Source: Candidatus Thermofonsia Clade 1 bacterium
GTDB lineage: Bacteria > Chloroflexota > Anaerolineae > Aggregatilineales > UBA2796
Assembly: GCA_002794705.1 (NCBI GenBank)
Contig: PGTK01000002.1
Location: forward strand, 1-64,000
DNA: 64,000 nucleotides
Direction of reading: 5' to 3'
Below the pieces are notes generated by a model. That model searched no databases and was not told the origin of the DNA. It saw only the letters and a program-made list of their open reading frames with translations. Below, piece by piece: positions 35,240-43,873 of the stretch. The first letter of the stretch is position 1; every line of letters starts with the position of its first letter. The position numbers were made by a program, and so were the translations under genes.

Positions 35240-36253
35240 TCAACGGTTCAGCTGCCCTGAGAGCCGCTCTAGCGCCGCTAGAATGCGCGCCGCCTGCTCA
35301 GGCGTTGCCGGGCGCGGCTGTCCGATTGGGCTGATCACAACGGGCAACCACTCATAGCTCTGCACGCCTTGCGCCGTCACGGTCACGCGCAGCGCTGCCG
35401 ATGTATCTACCGTCATATCGAAGACGAAGTTGCCCAAGCTATAGGCGATGATCCCATCTTTGTAGCGCTGCACGCCCTGCAGCACATGCGGATGCGCACC
35501 AATGACCGCAGCTGCGCCTGCCTCCATTGCCGCATAAGCGAGGGTACGCTGCACGTCGTTAGGCGTGCGCGAGTACTCGATCCCGGCGTGCAGCAAGACG
35601 ATCACCACGTCGGCAAGCGCACGGGTGGCGCGCACATCCGCCTGAATCATCGCCACGCCCTGCGAATCGGCGCTTGCCCATGCTACGCCTGCGCTAGTCT
35701 CAGTGGCGGCGGTCAGATCGTTGCGAAAGAGGAACGGCGGACCGTCCTGTGGCACGTTCACATAGCCCAAAAAAGCGATCCGTATGCCATTTCGCAGCAA
35801 GACAGCAGGCGTCCGCGCCCCACGCAAATCTGCGCCCGCCCCGACTGTAGCAATGCCCACGTTATTCAAACGCCTGATCATATCCAGCAGCGCCTCGCCG
35901 CCGAAGTCCATTGCGTGGTTGTTGGCAAGCGAAAGCACATTGAAGCCTGCCCAGCGCAGTGCCTCAAGCGCCTCGGCGCAGCGCAACGGATAGCGCTTGC
36001 GGGCAGGCGCGCCTAGATCGCTCAAGACGCACTCAAGGTTGCCGACGGTCAGATCGGCGCTTTGGAGCAGCTCCGCCACACGCCGAAAGGCGAAAAGCGG
36101 ATCGTTAGTCTGGCGGGCAGCCCGCTCAAGGCTGCGACCGAGCATCAGATCGCCCGTGAAAAGGATTGTGACGCTCGGTTGTGCCTGTGCGCGCTCCGCG
36201 ACGCAAGGCAATGCGATCAGGAGCGCGCAGAGGGCAAGCGCGAGTCGTCTCAT
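35240..36253 (-). CDS. CapA-family (PGA_cap) secreted metallophosphatase-like protein
   Basis: 337 aa with a signal peptide (residues 1-24, ending AQAQPSV). Motifs of the calcineurin-like CapA family are all here: LFTGDLMLGRSL, GNLECVLSD, SLANNHAMDFGGEALLD, VLLHAGIEYSR and IGAHPHVLQG followed by AYSLGNFVFD. CapA helps make or anchor poly-gamma-glutamate in Bacillus; most homologues have unknown envelope roles. The capBC partners are absent. Its ATG overlaps the upstream Clp gene's stop by 4 bp. Confidence 0.9.
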   Translation of the reverse strand: MRRLALALCALLIALPCVAERAQAQPSVTILFTGDLMLGRSLERAARQTNDPLFAFRRVAELLQSADLTVGNLECVLSDLGAPARKRYPLRCAEALEALRWAGFNVLSLANNHAMDFGGEALLDMIRRLNNVGIATVGAGADLRGARTPAVLLRNGIRIAFLGYVNVPQDGPPFLFRNDLTAATETSAGVAWASADSQGVAMIQADVRATRALADVVIVLLHAGIEYSRTPNDVQRTLAYAAMEAGAAAVIGAHPHVLQGVQRYKDGIIAYSLGNFVFDMTVDTSAALRVTVTAQGVQSYEWLPVVISPIGQPRPATPEQAARILAALERLSGQLNR

Positions 36254-38469
36254 GCGCGCTCTTCGACCTTAAAACTCAACTTTTCAGCGTTTGGCTCAGC
36301 GTCAATGGTGATGGACGTGCCAAAAGCAGGGTTCGCTGTCAGCAAAAAGTCCGCCAATGGCTCGCGGACGCTGCGCGCAATGATCCGCCGCAGAGGTCGT
36401 GCGCCCCACTCAGGCGTGGTGTTCTGCGCCATCATCCAGTCCTTTGCGGCCTCTGTAAAGGTCAGGTTCAAGCCGCGCTCCGCCGCCAACTTCGCCTCTT
36501 TTTTGAGCATCAGGTCAAGGATGGCGCGCAAATCGGATTGGCTGAGCATGTGGAAGATCACAATGTCATCCAGACGGTTCAAAAACTCAGGGCGGAAGAA
36601 ACTGCGCACTTCCTCCATGATGCCTTCGCGGTCTTCCTCGGTGATCTCGGTATCCTGCAGATACTGATGCCCTAAGTTGCTGGTCAGGATGATGACCGCC
36701 TCGCTGAAGTTCGCCGTACGCCCTTGCCCGTCGGTCAGGCGACCCGCCTCAAGCACCTGCAGCAGCACATCCATAACCCGACTGTTGGCTTTCTCAACCT
36801 CATCAAACAGCACGACAATATACGGCTGCTGGCGGACGCGATCAGTGAGCTGACCGCCGCCTTCGTAGCCGATGTAGCCGGGCGGCGCACCGATCAGCTT
36901 GTTGACGGCGCTCTCATCCATGTATTCGCTCATATCAATTTCGAGCATGGCGTCTTCACTGCCAAACATGAACTCTGCCAGTGCCTTCGCCAATTCGGTC
37001 TTGCCGACGCCTGTCGGACCGAGAAAGAGGAAGCTGCCGATCGGACGTTTGGGGTCTTTTAAGCCGACACGAGCCGTCTTGACGGCGCGACTGACCGCCA
37101 AAACTGCCTCTGACTGTCCGATAATGCGCTGATGCAGATGTTCCACCATGCTGGCATAGCGCGTGCGCTCATCCTGACCTAGTTTAGCGACGGGAATGCC
37201 CGTCATTTGTGCCGCCGCGAGCGTTACATCTTCAGCGTCCACTTCATCGTTCGGCGTTGCGCCGTCGGTTGGCACTTCGGCGTGGCGGCTGACATTGACC
37301 ATAGCCGCTGCACGGTGCAAAAGATGCTCAGCGCTGCGCGGCAAAGGCGTGGCAGGACTCATATAGCGGCGGGCGAGGCGCACTGCGCTCTTGATCGCGT
37401 CATCAGTGATCTCAACCTTGTAATCCGCGGCAATGTGCGGCGCCAAAACCTTGATGATAGCAGTCGCCTCATCATCGTTCGGCTCTGGCACGCGCAAAAG
37501 CTGCACTCGCCCTGAGACCCCGCTGGCATTAGCGAGGCGCTCATCATACTCAGCCTGTGTGCTGGTTGCCAAAATGACGGGATCATCGCCCAAGAGCGCC
37601 TTCTGGACGTTTGGCGTGGCGCGTGGGAACTCTGAGCGCACAGGTCCGCCGAAAAAGCGCTCCAAACGCGGGATGAAGAGAATGCCGCCCCGCGCCTGCG
37701 CCAAACCATTGGTGACTGCCTGCACAGGGTTATCTAGAAGCGCCGCCTCATCAATGGTCACCAGCTTTTTTAAGCCGATTGGACCTTTGCCCTCAGCGAT
37801 CAACATGCCCAAGCTATAAGCCAGTGAGCGCTTGCCCACGCCCTCAGGTCCGATCAGGATCACGTGGCGATTAATGCGCTGCGAGAGCATGTTGATCAGC
37901 TCTCTGAGCAGATTCTCGCGGAAATAAAGCGGGCGCACATTGCCGCGCTGAGCCTCAGTCACCACGTCAGCCGTTGCAGCGCCTTTCTGCTTGATGATGC
38001 GCTCTGCCATGAGATCGGTCATAGCGCGGGGCGTCAGCCCGAATTGGCGCAACAGTCCGCTGGTGCTGAGCTTGGTATCTGCCATGACCGCCAAAAGATG
38101 GTCAGTATCAATCACCATCTCGTTGCCGGCTTGCGCCACGCTGAGCGCCTCATCAAGTGCGATGATCATTTGGCGGCTCAGACCGATTTTTTCGCCACTA
38201 GCAGCCGCGAAAAGCAGATCGCCGTCAACGTCGCGGCGCGACTCAACCGCGAGGCGCACCGAGCGCTCCAGACGGTCAAGGTCGAGTCCGCGTTGCGTCT
38301 TATAAAGCTCAAGGATGCGCCGCGCCGCTGTGTTCTGTGTGCGGATCAAGGCGAGGAGGGTCGCCTCTGGATAGATCGTGCGCCTGCCATAAGACTTGAT
38401 GATATCCACTGCATTGTTCAACACAGCGGCACAATCGGTCGAAAGAAGTTTGGGATTTAACGTCGCCAT
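36250..38469 (-). CDS. ClpA/ClpC-like AAA+ ATPase with degenerate first ATPase domain
   Basis: 739 aa. N-terminal Clp_N-like domain (about 1-160, TIYPEATLLALIRTQ, VIDTDHLLAVM). D1 has a changed Walker A (GPEGVGKRS, residues 207-215) and its Walker B is ILFIPRLE, where the acidic DE is Pro267-Arg268, so D1 should not hydrolyse ATP. D2 is intact: Walker A GPTGVGKTE (484-492), Walker B VVLFDEVEKA, LDIDMSEY-type pore region and TSNLG sensor 1. No long ClpB middle domain is seen. It likely unfolds proteins with one active ring; whether it binds ClpP is unknown. Coupled to capA by a 4-bp overlap. Confidence 0.9.
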   Translation of the reverse strand: MATLNPKLLSTDCAAVLNNAVDIIKSYGRRTIYPEATLLALIRTQNTAARRILELYKTQRGLDLDRLERSVRLAVESRRDVDGDLLFAAASGEKIGLSRQMIIALDEALSVAQAGNEMVIDTDHLLAVMADTKLSTSGLLRQFGLTPRAMTDLMAERIIKQKGAATADVVTEAQRGNVRPLYFRENLLRELINMLSQRINRHVILIGPEGVGKRSLAYSLGMLIAEGKGPIGLKKLVTIDEAALLDNPVQAVTNGLAQARGGILFIPRLERFFGGPVRSEFPRATPNVQKALLGDDPVILATSTQAEYDERLANASGVSGRVQLLRVPEPNDDEATAIIKVLAPHIAADYKVEITDDAIKSAVRLARRYMSPATPLPRSAEHLLHRAAAMVNVSRHAEVPTDGATPNDEVDAEDVTLAAAQMTGIPVAKLGQDERTRYASMVEHLHQRIIGQSEAVLAVSRAVKTARVGLKDPKRPIGSFLFLGPTGVGKTELAKALAEFMFGSEDAMLEIDMSEYMDESAVNKLIGAPPGYIGYEGGGQLTDRVRQQPYIVVLFDEVEKANSRVMDVLLQVLEAGRLTDGQGRTANFSEAVIILTSNLGHQYLQDTEITEEDREGIMEEVRSFFRPEFLNRLDDIVIFHMLSQSDLRAILDLMLKKEAKLAAERGLNLTFTEAAKDWMMAQNTTPEWGARPLRRIIARSVREPLADFLLTANPAFGTSITIDAEPNAEKLSFKVEERA

Positions 38470-38544
38470 ATCCGCACCTGACTTACGCTTTGTCTGCCTG
38501 CCTCCCAGTACAGTATCCCAAAAAAGACGATCTCACAAGGGCGC

Positions 38545-39789
38545 TCAGGAGAGGGCAGTGCTTTCTGCAGTTGGCTGAGGTGCATTGGGCGGCTCTGCCA
38601 ACGGGACGGTAAAGCACAGCCGTGCGCCTGTGGGCGGCAAGCCTGCCTCCGCCCAGATTCTGCCGCCGTGCGCCTCCACAATGTGTTTGGAGATCGCCAA
38701 GCCCAAACCCGTGCCACCTCGATTAGCGCTGCCGCCGCCGCCCGTGCGCGCCGAGTCAACCTGATAAAAACGCTCGAAAATGCGCGTGCGCTCATGTGGC
38801 GGGATGCCAATGCCCGTATCGGTCACCTCAATCTGCGCGCTCTCGCCCACTGCGTACGCCACACAGGTAATGCGCCCCTCAGCAGGCGTAAATTTGACAG
38901 CGTTGTGCAATAGATTGGTCAGCACGCGCCGAATCTGATCGGCGTCCACTAGAATCCACAGATCAGGCGGCACATTGTAGGTAGCGCGCTGCCGCTTTTG
39001 ATCGAACTGCGTCTCCATGATTTTGAAGGCGCTCTCGATCACCTCAAGAGCGCGTACGGGCAAAAGGCGCATGATCGCACGCCCCGACTCAATCATTGAG
39101 AGATCGATCAGCTCTTGAGTCATGTGATGGAGGCTATCCGCCTCGCCTGCCAGCTTAGCCAGCAGCTTACGATCGCGCTCAGGGTTGCGCCCTAGGTTCA
39201 TCTGCAAAGACTCGATCAACAGTTTGATGCTGCTGAGCGGCGTGCGCAGATCGTGAGAGAAATTGGCGACCATATCGCGGCGCGCACGGGCAAGACGCAA
39301 TAGTTCAGTGATATCTTGCAAAGCGATCACTACAAGCGCCTCGCTCCCCTCCCCGATTCGTGCGCCGCGCATTCGAAAAGTGTTGTCCTCAATCAGGATT
39401 TGCGCCTCTGGCTGCTCTTGCCCGTGTGCCAGCGCCTCTACAAGCGCGTCAATCTCGTGATGGCGCGTCACCTGCATGACCGTGCGCCCTTGCGCTGCTT
39501 GCGGATCAACCCTAAAGACCTTAGCGGCAGCTGTATTCAGCAAGATCAGCGTGTAGGGCGTCGTGCTGACTTTGAAGACCAATAGCGGATCGAACAGCAC
39601 GTCCGCCAATGCCTGTGCCTGCAGCTGCAGGACATCCAAGCGCGCACGGCTAACTGCCAAAATCTTGCGCGTATCCTCTAACTTGCCCTGAAGATAGTCA
39701 GCGCGTTGCAAGGCGGCACCTAAGCGCCACCATAACAACGCGCACAAGCTCAACACGACGATCAGCGCGATAAGCAGCACTTGGCTCAC
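38545..39789 (-). CDS. Membrane-bound sensor histidine kinase (PhoR-like)
   Basis: 414 aa. One N-terminal helix (residues 1-24), a short coiled linker, a PAS-like domain at about 60-165, then HisKA with the phospho-acceptor in FSHDLRTPLSS. The HATPase domain follows with LLHNAVKFTP (N box), DTGIGIPPHE (G1), IFERFYQVD (F box) and GGTGLGLAISKHIVEAHGG (G2). There is almost no periplasmic loop, so the signal is probably sensed in the cytoplasm by PAS. It follows the response regulator at 39805 by 15 bp, likely same operon. Confidence 0.94.
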   Translation of the reverse strand: MSQVLLIALIVVLSLCALLWWRLGAALQRADYLQGKLEDTRKILAVSRARLDVLQLQAQALADVLFDPLLVFKVSTTPYTLILLNTAAAKVFRVDPQAAQGRTVMQVTRHHEIDALVEALAHGQEQPEAQILIEDNTFRMRGARIGEGSEALVVIALQDITELLRLARARRDMVANFSHDLRTPLSSIKLLIESLQMNLGRNPERDRKLLAKLAGEADSLHHMTQELIDLSMIESGRAIMRLLPVRALEVIESAFKIMETQFDQKRQRATYNVPPDLWILVDADQIRRVLTNLLHNAVKFTPAEGRITCVAYAVGESAQIEVTDTGIGIPPHERTRIFERFYQVDSARTGGGGSANRGGTGLGLAISKHIVEAHGGRIWAEAGLPPTGARLCFTVPLAEPPNAPQPTAESTALS

Positions 39790-39804
39790 TGTGCGAAGGC
39801 GACC

Positions 39805-40491
39805 TCAGCCCTCAAAGCGATAGCCGACGCCGCGCACAGTCACAATGCGCTGCGGCTTGCTGGCATCATCTTCGATTTTCTCGCGCAGCCAACGCACATG
39901 CACATCCACTGTGCGCTTATCGCCGAAATACTCGTAGCCCCAGACTTTGGTGAGGATCAGATCGCGGGAAAGCACAGCGCCTTGATTGCGCATCAGCTCA
40001 GAGAGCAGATCGAATTCCTTATGGCTCAGGCGCAGCTCTTGGTTGCCGCGAAAGACGCGCCGCCCTGCCAAGTCCACGCGCAGATCGCCTGAGAGCAGCT
40101 CATCCTGCAGCGCAGGACGCCCTGGCATACGGCGCATGACCGCACGCACCCGCGCTAGAAACTCGCCTAGTCCGAACGGCTTAACGATGTAGTCATCCGC
40201 GCCGCTCTCCAAGCCGACGATCTTGTCCACTTCAGTGCCGCGTGCTGTCAGCATGATGATCGGGATGTGCAGTGTGCTGGGGTCTTTGCGGATGATCCGA
40301 CAGACGCTGAGTCCGTCAAGAGTTGGGAGCATGATATCGAGGACGATGAGGTCAGGCAGCTTGCTGCGAATGAGTGAGAGTGCGTTTTCGCCATCACGGG
40401 TGCTGATAACTTCGTAGCCTTCCTCTTGCAGATTATCAGCAAGCGTATCGGCTAACGTAGAGTCATCTTCCACGATCAGAATTTTTGCCAT
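39805..40491 (-). CDS. OmpR/PhoB-family response regulator
   Basis: 228 aa from ATG at 40491 (GAGG 7 bases upstream). Receiver domain with EDD, Asp in VLDIMLPTLDG and Lys in YIVKPFG. The DNA-binding winged helix is of OmpR type, with LRLSHKEFDLLSELMRN, VWGYEYFGDKRTVDVHVRWLREKIEDD and TVRGVGYRF. First gene of the two-component operon; the kinase follows at 38545. Targets are unknown; the PhoR/PhoB-like build suggests phosphate or envelope control. Confidence 0.95.
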   Translation of the reverse strand: MAKILIVEDDSTLADTLADNLQEEGYEVISTRDGENALSLIRSKLPDLIVLDIMLPTLDGLSVCRIIRKDPSTLHIPIIMLTARGTEVDKIVGLESGADDYIVKPFGLGEFLARVRAVMRRMPGRPALQDELLSGDLRVDLAGRRVFRGNQELRLSHKEFDLLSELMRNQGAVLSRDLILTKVWGYEYFGDKRTVDVHVRWLREKIEDDASKPQRIVTVRGVGYRFEG

Positions 40492-40547
40492 AAGCAAGCC
40501 TCACGCATAGTGAACACTTTGAAAAGGCGCAACGCCTTCCATGCACA

Positions 40548-40576
40548 AGTATAGCCAAAACCGAGCAAATTGTTAA
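40548..40576 (-). promoter_or_regulatory. Promoter for the two-component operon
   Basis: On the minus strand TTAACA (40576-40571), 17 bp, TATACT (40553-40548). The leader to the ATG at 40491 is about 50 bases. Confidence 0.55.
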
Positions 40577-40683
40577 ATGCAAAATGAGAATCTGTTCAAG
40601 CCTTGCAAGAAATTCCCAGTTGCTGATCGAGCCACTTTGCCCACTAGACCTGCGTTCCATTTGCCTATACACTGTGATTAAGC

Positions 40684-40705
40684 CACCTCATATGGCTTGG
40701 AGGTG
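40684..40705 (+). promoter_or_regulatory. Hairpin that would hide the CRP-family gene's ribosome site
   Basis: CACCTC (40684-40689) can pair with GAGGTG (40700-40705), which is the Shine-Dalgarno of the ATG at 40711. The stem has only 6 bp with a 10-base loop, so its stability is marginal. Confidence 0.35.
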
Positions 40706-40710
40706 AAAAG

Positions 40711-41412
40711 ATGAGTTACGCCTACTTATTGCGCAACGTCTCGCTGTTTGCTCAGCTGAACGAAGATGAACTCGATTTGTTGGCAGCCGAGTTCATCCTG
40801 CAGAATTTTCGGCGCGGACAAGTGCTGTTTCAGCAGGGCAGCGCCACCAACTCTTTGTATATTGTGAAGTCGGGCAGTGTGCAAGTGACCGCTTTCGGCA
40901 AAGATAACGCAATTACCTACACCGACGTTTTCCGCGCTGAGCAGTATTTCGGCGAATTTTCGCTCTTAGATGGGCTGCCGCGCTCTGGTGAGGCAGTGGC
41001 GCTTGAGCATAGCGATCTTTTGGTGCTGACGCGCCCGACCTTTTTCCGCTTCCTGGAGCGCCAAACAACGGTGGCGATCAAATTGCTGGTGGCGATCAGC
41101 CGCCGTATGCGCTTCGCCGAGTCGGCTGTGGATCAGCCGCTTGTGCGCAGCGCTGAGGAAAAACTGGTGCGCTTGCTCGTCAACATCGCGCAGCAGTATC
41201 AGATCGGCTCGCGCTTCAGCGTACGCCTGACCGCGGATGATCTCGCGGCGCTCTCAGGCGTCACGCGCAGCATGGCGCACGCCGTTGTGGATAAGCTGCG
41301 CGAGCAGGGCTTGATTGCTTTGGATCGGTCGCACGTTGCCAGCGTGGACTTGACCGCGCTGCAGGCGCACTATCAGCGCATGGTGCAGGGCATGCCACAA
41401 AGCGCTGACTGA
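40711..41412 (+). CDS. CRP/FNR-family transcriptional regulator
   Basis: 233 aa. N-terminal cyclic-nucleotide-binding fold (about 10-130) with NFRRGQVLFQQGSATNSLYIVKSG and YFGEFSLLDGLPRSG; the phosphate-binding Arg in the R-S turn is kept, so cNMP binding is possible. C-terminal HTH has LTADDLAALSGVTRSMAHAVVDKLREQGLI. No FNR-type Cys cluster. Divergent from the two-component operon; leader hairpin may tune translation. Ligand and targets unknown. Confidence 0.93.
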   Translation: MSYAYLLRNVSLFAQLNEDELDLLAAEFILQNFRRGQVLFQQGSATNSLYIVKSGSVQVTAFGKDNAITYTDVFRAEQYFGEFSLLDGLPRSGEAVALEHSDLLVLTRPTFFRFLERQTTVAIKLLVAISRRMRFAESAVDQPLVRSAEEKLVRLLVNIAQQYQIGSRFSVRLTADDLAALSGVTRSMAHAVVDKLREQGLIALDRSHVASVDLTALQAHYQRMVQGMPQSAD

Positions 41413-41428
41413 TGGTTCGCTGACTGCC

Positions 41429-41458
41429 TTGCCGCATTTCAGGCGGGCTTGTTACAAT
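41429..41458 (+). promoter_or_regulatory. Promoter for argH
   Basis: Extended -10 TGTTACAAT (41450-41458) with TTGCCG (41429-41434) 18 bp upstream of its TACAAT. Leader to ATG 41495 about 30 bases. Confidence 0.45.
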
Positions 41459-41494
41459 AAGCGCCCGTGCCAGTCACGCTGATCGAGAGAAACC

Positions 41495-42898
41495 ATGACC
41501 GACTCCAAGCCACCTTCGCACACACTCTGGTCAGGGCGCTATGAGGCTGCAGCGGCTGAGTCCGTGCGGCGCCTGAACGACTCGTTGCCCTTTGATAAGC
41601 GGCTGTATGCCAGCGATATCGCGTGTAGCCTTGCCTATGCGCACGCGCTGCACAAGGCAGGCATCCTGACCGATTCTGAACTGAGCGCTATTGCTGAAGG
41701 CTTAGAGCGCGTGCGCGCTGAGTTCGATTCAGGGACGTTTGTCTTTGCGGCAGGCGATGAAGATATTCACACGGCTGTGGAGCGCCGCCTGATCGAGTTG
41801 ATTGGCGCTGTGGGCGGCAAGCTACACACGGGACGTAGCCGCAACGATCAGGTGGCGACCGATACGCGCCACTGGCAAGCGCAGACCATCAGCCGAATCG
41901 TCGGTTTTCTCACGGCGTTGCAGCGCGCTCTGCTGGAGCAGGCGAAACAGCACGTCGAGACTCTCATGTGCGGCTATACACATCTGCGCGCTGCCCAGCC
42001 GATCAGCGCGGCGCACTGGCTGCTCAGCTACTTCTGGATGCTCAGCCGTGACGTGCGCCGCTTTGAGCTGACCCGTGAGGCGACGCTCATCTTGCCGCTT
42101 GGCTCAGGTGCCTTGGCAGGTACGCCTTATGCCATTGACCGTCAAGCCTTAGCTGAGTCGCTTGGCTTCCTCGATCTTTCGCCGAACAGTCTGGATGCTG
42201 TCTCGGACCGCGACTTTGTAGTCGGCTTTTTGTACGCTGCGGCGCTTACTATGACTCATTTGAGCCGTTTTGCTGAGGATGTCATTCTGTTCAGCGCGCC
42301 GCCGTTCAATTTCATTCGGTTGGATGAGCGCTATACCACCGGCAGCAGTCTGATGCCGCAGAAGCAAAATCCTGATGTGCTGGAGCTGACTCGTGGCAAG
42401 GCGGGCAGGCTGATCGGGCATTTGACGGGCTTTTTCAGCACGCTCAAGGGCTTGCCGACGGGCTATAACAAAGATTTGCAGGAGGATAAAGAGCCGCTCT
42501 TTGATGCAGCGGATACTCTTGAGACGCTTTTGCCCGCCTTGATCGGCACGGTTGAGACCCTGCGCCTGCAGCCTGAGGCAATGCGCGCTGCTCTCGATGA
42601 GTCCATGTTGGCGACCGATTTGGCGGATTATTTGGTGCAGCGCGGCGTGCCGTTCCGTGAGGCGCATGGCTTGGTGGGCGCGGCGGTGCGTGCGGCGCAG
42701 GCGCAGGGCGTGGCGCTCTCTGCTTTGCCGCTAGAGGCATATCAGGCGATTAGTGCGCATTTTCAGCCTGATCTGTATGACGTTTTTGACTTCGCGGCGT
42801 CCGTTGCCAAGCGCAGGGCGTTTGGCGGTACGGCGCCGGAGGCTGTCCGTGTGCAGATTGAGCGTGCTGAGTCCTTTTTGCAGGAGCGTCGGGCGTGA
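41495..42898 (+). CDS. argH: Argininosuccinate lyase
   Basis: 467 aa, usual length. Splits argininosuccinate into arginine and fumarate, the last step of arginine synthesis. LWSGRYEAA start, ASDIACSLAYAHAL, GDEDIHTAVERRLIE, GRSRNDQVATDTR and the superfamily signature GSSLMPQKQNPDVLE with its catalytic Ser. It is not beside other arg genes. carA, also used for arginine, lies 1 kb downstream after an M48 gene. Confidence 0.97.
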   Translation: MTDSKPPSHTLWSGRYEAAAAESVRRLNDSLPFDKRLYASDIACSLAYAHALHKAGILTDSELSAIAEGLERVRAEFDSGTFVFAAGDEDIHTAVERRLIELIGAVGGKLHTGRSRNDQVATDTRHWQAQTISRIVGFLTALQRALLEQAKQHVETLMCGYTHLRAAQPISAAHWLLSYFWMLSRDVRRFELTREATLILPLGSGALAGTPYAIDRQALAESLGFLDLSPNSLDAVSDRDFVVGFLYAAALTMTHLSRFAEDVILFSAPPFNFIRLDERYTTGSSLMPQKQNPDVLELTRGKAGRLIGHLTGFFSTLKGLPTGYNKDLQEDKEPLFDAADTLETLLPALIGTVETLRLQPEAMRAALDESMLATDLADYLVQRGVPFREAHGLVGAAVRAAQAQGVALSALPLEAYQAISAHFQPDLYDVFDFAASVAKRRAFGGTAPEAVRVQIERAESFLQERRA

Positions 42899-42979
42899 GT
42901 CTTGCATCGTTTCTGCCATGTTTTGCGTATTGATCCGAAACGTATGCGTTAGGGCGGCTGTTGCCGCAAGGAGCTAGAC

Positions 42980-43852
42980 GTGGCAGAGCGTGTCACTTTC
43001 CCATCGCTAGATGCAAGTGCCTTCCAGCACCCTCAGGATCGAGAGGCGACCGAGAATTTGCGGCGTATCATCGGTTTTGAGCGCGTGGTGGCGAAGTTTA
43101 TCGAGTTGCGCTATGAGCGCTTGCTGTATTTGTTCAATGTCGGCAGCGCTGTGCGCGTGGGCGAGACTCAATATCCGCGCTTGCACAACATGCTCCGCGA
43201 GGCGTGCGCGATTCTCGATGTGCCGCAGCCTGCGATGTATGTGACGCATAATCCTGTGGCGAACGCTTTCACCTTCGGTCATAACAAGCCGTATATCATG
43301 CTTTTCAGCGGTCTGTTGGACTTTTTGACTGATGATGAGGTGTTCGCTGTGATCGGGCATGAGCTGGGGCATGTGAAGTGCGGTCACGTGCTGTATAACA
43401 CTATGGCGGCGCTGATTCGGGACGTGATCGCGCTGGTCAGCCAGTTCACACTGGGCGTGGGGCGCTTGGTAGGTGCCAGCATTGAGGCGGGCTTGATGGA
43501 ATGGCGCCGTCGCTCAGAGCTGAGCGCGGATCGGGCGGCACTGCTGGTGGTGCAGGAGCCGCGTGTAGTGCTTTCGCTTTTGGCGAAGCTGGCAGGCGGT
43601 AGCAGCCGTCTGATGGATGAGTTGAATGTAGATGCTTTCGTAGCGCAAGCGCGTGCCTATCACGAGGGCGGCGAGGGCGATAATCTGGATAATTTCTACC
43701 GCGTCTTGGCAGATTTCAGTCAGGGCAATCATCCTTTCGCAGTTGAGCGCGCCCGTCTGCTGGATGAATGGGCACGCAGCGATGAGTATGCCGCCATTTT
43801 GCGCGGCGACTATGCGCGGACGATCAAACAGGTCAAGATCAAGGTTAACTAG
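42980..43852 (+). CDS. M48-family zinc metalloprotease
   Basis: 290 aa, GTG start with AGGAG about 8 bases upstream. Zinc motif HELGH in VIGHELGHVKCGH, and the third ligand region in RRSELSADRAALLV, both typical of M48 (Ste24/HtpX-like). The preceding VTHNPVANAFTFGHNKPYIML is the usual substrate strand. Hydrophobicity in the middle (ALIRDVIALVSQFTLGVG) may allow membrane contact, but no strong signal peptide is visible. Role: protein quality control, substrate unknown. 21 bp before carA. Confidence 0.92.
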   Translation: MAERVTFPSLDASAFQHPQDREATENLRRIIGFERVVAKFIELRYERLLYLFNVGSAVRVGETQYPRLHNMLREACAILDVPQPAMYVTHNPVANAFTFGHNKPYIMLFSGLLDFLTDDEVFAVIGHELGHVKCGHVLYNTMAALIRDVIALVSQFTLGVGRLVGASIEAGLMEWRRRSELSADRAALLVVQEPRVVLSLLAKLAGGSSRLMDELNVDAFVAQARAYHEGGEGDNLDNFYRVLADFSQGNHPFAVERARLLDEWARSDEYAAILRGDYARTIKQVKIKVN

Positions 43853-43873
43853 CTATTTAGCTGCAAATCAGAA

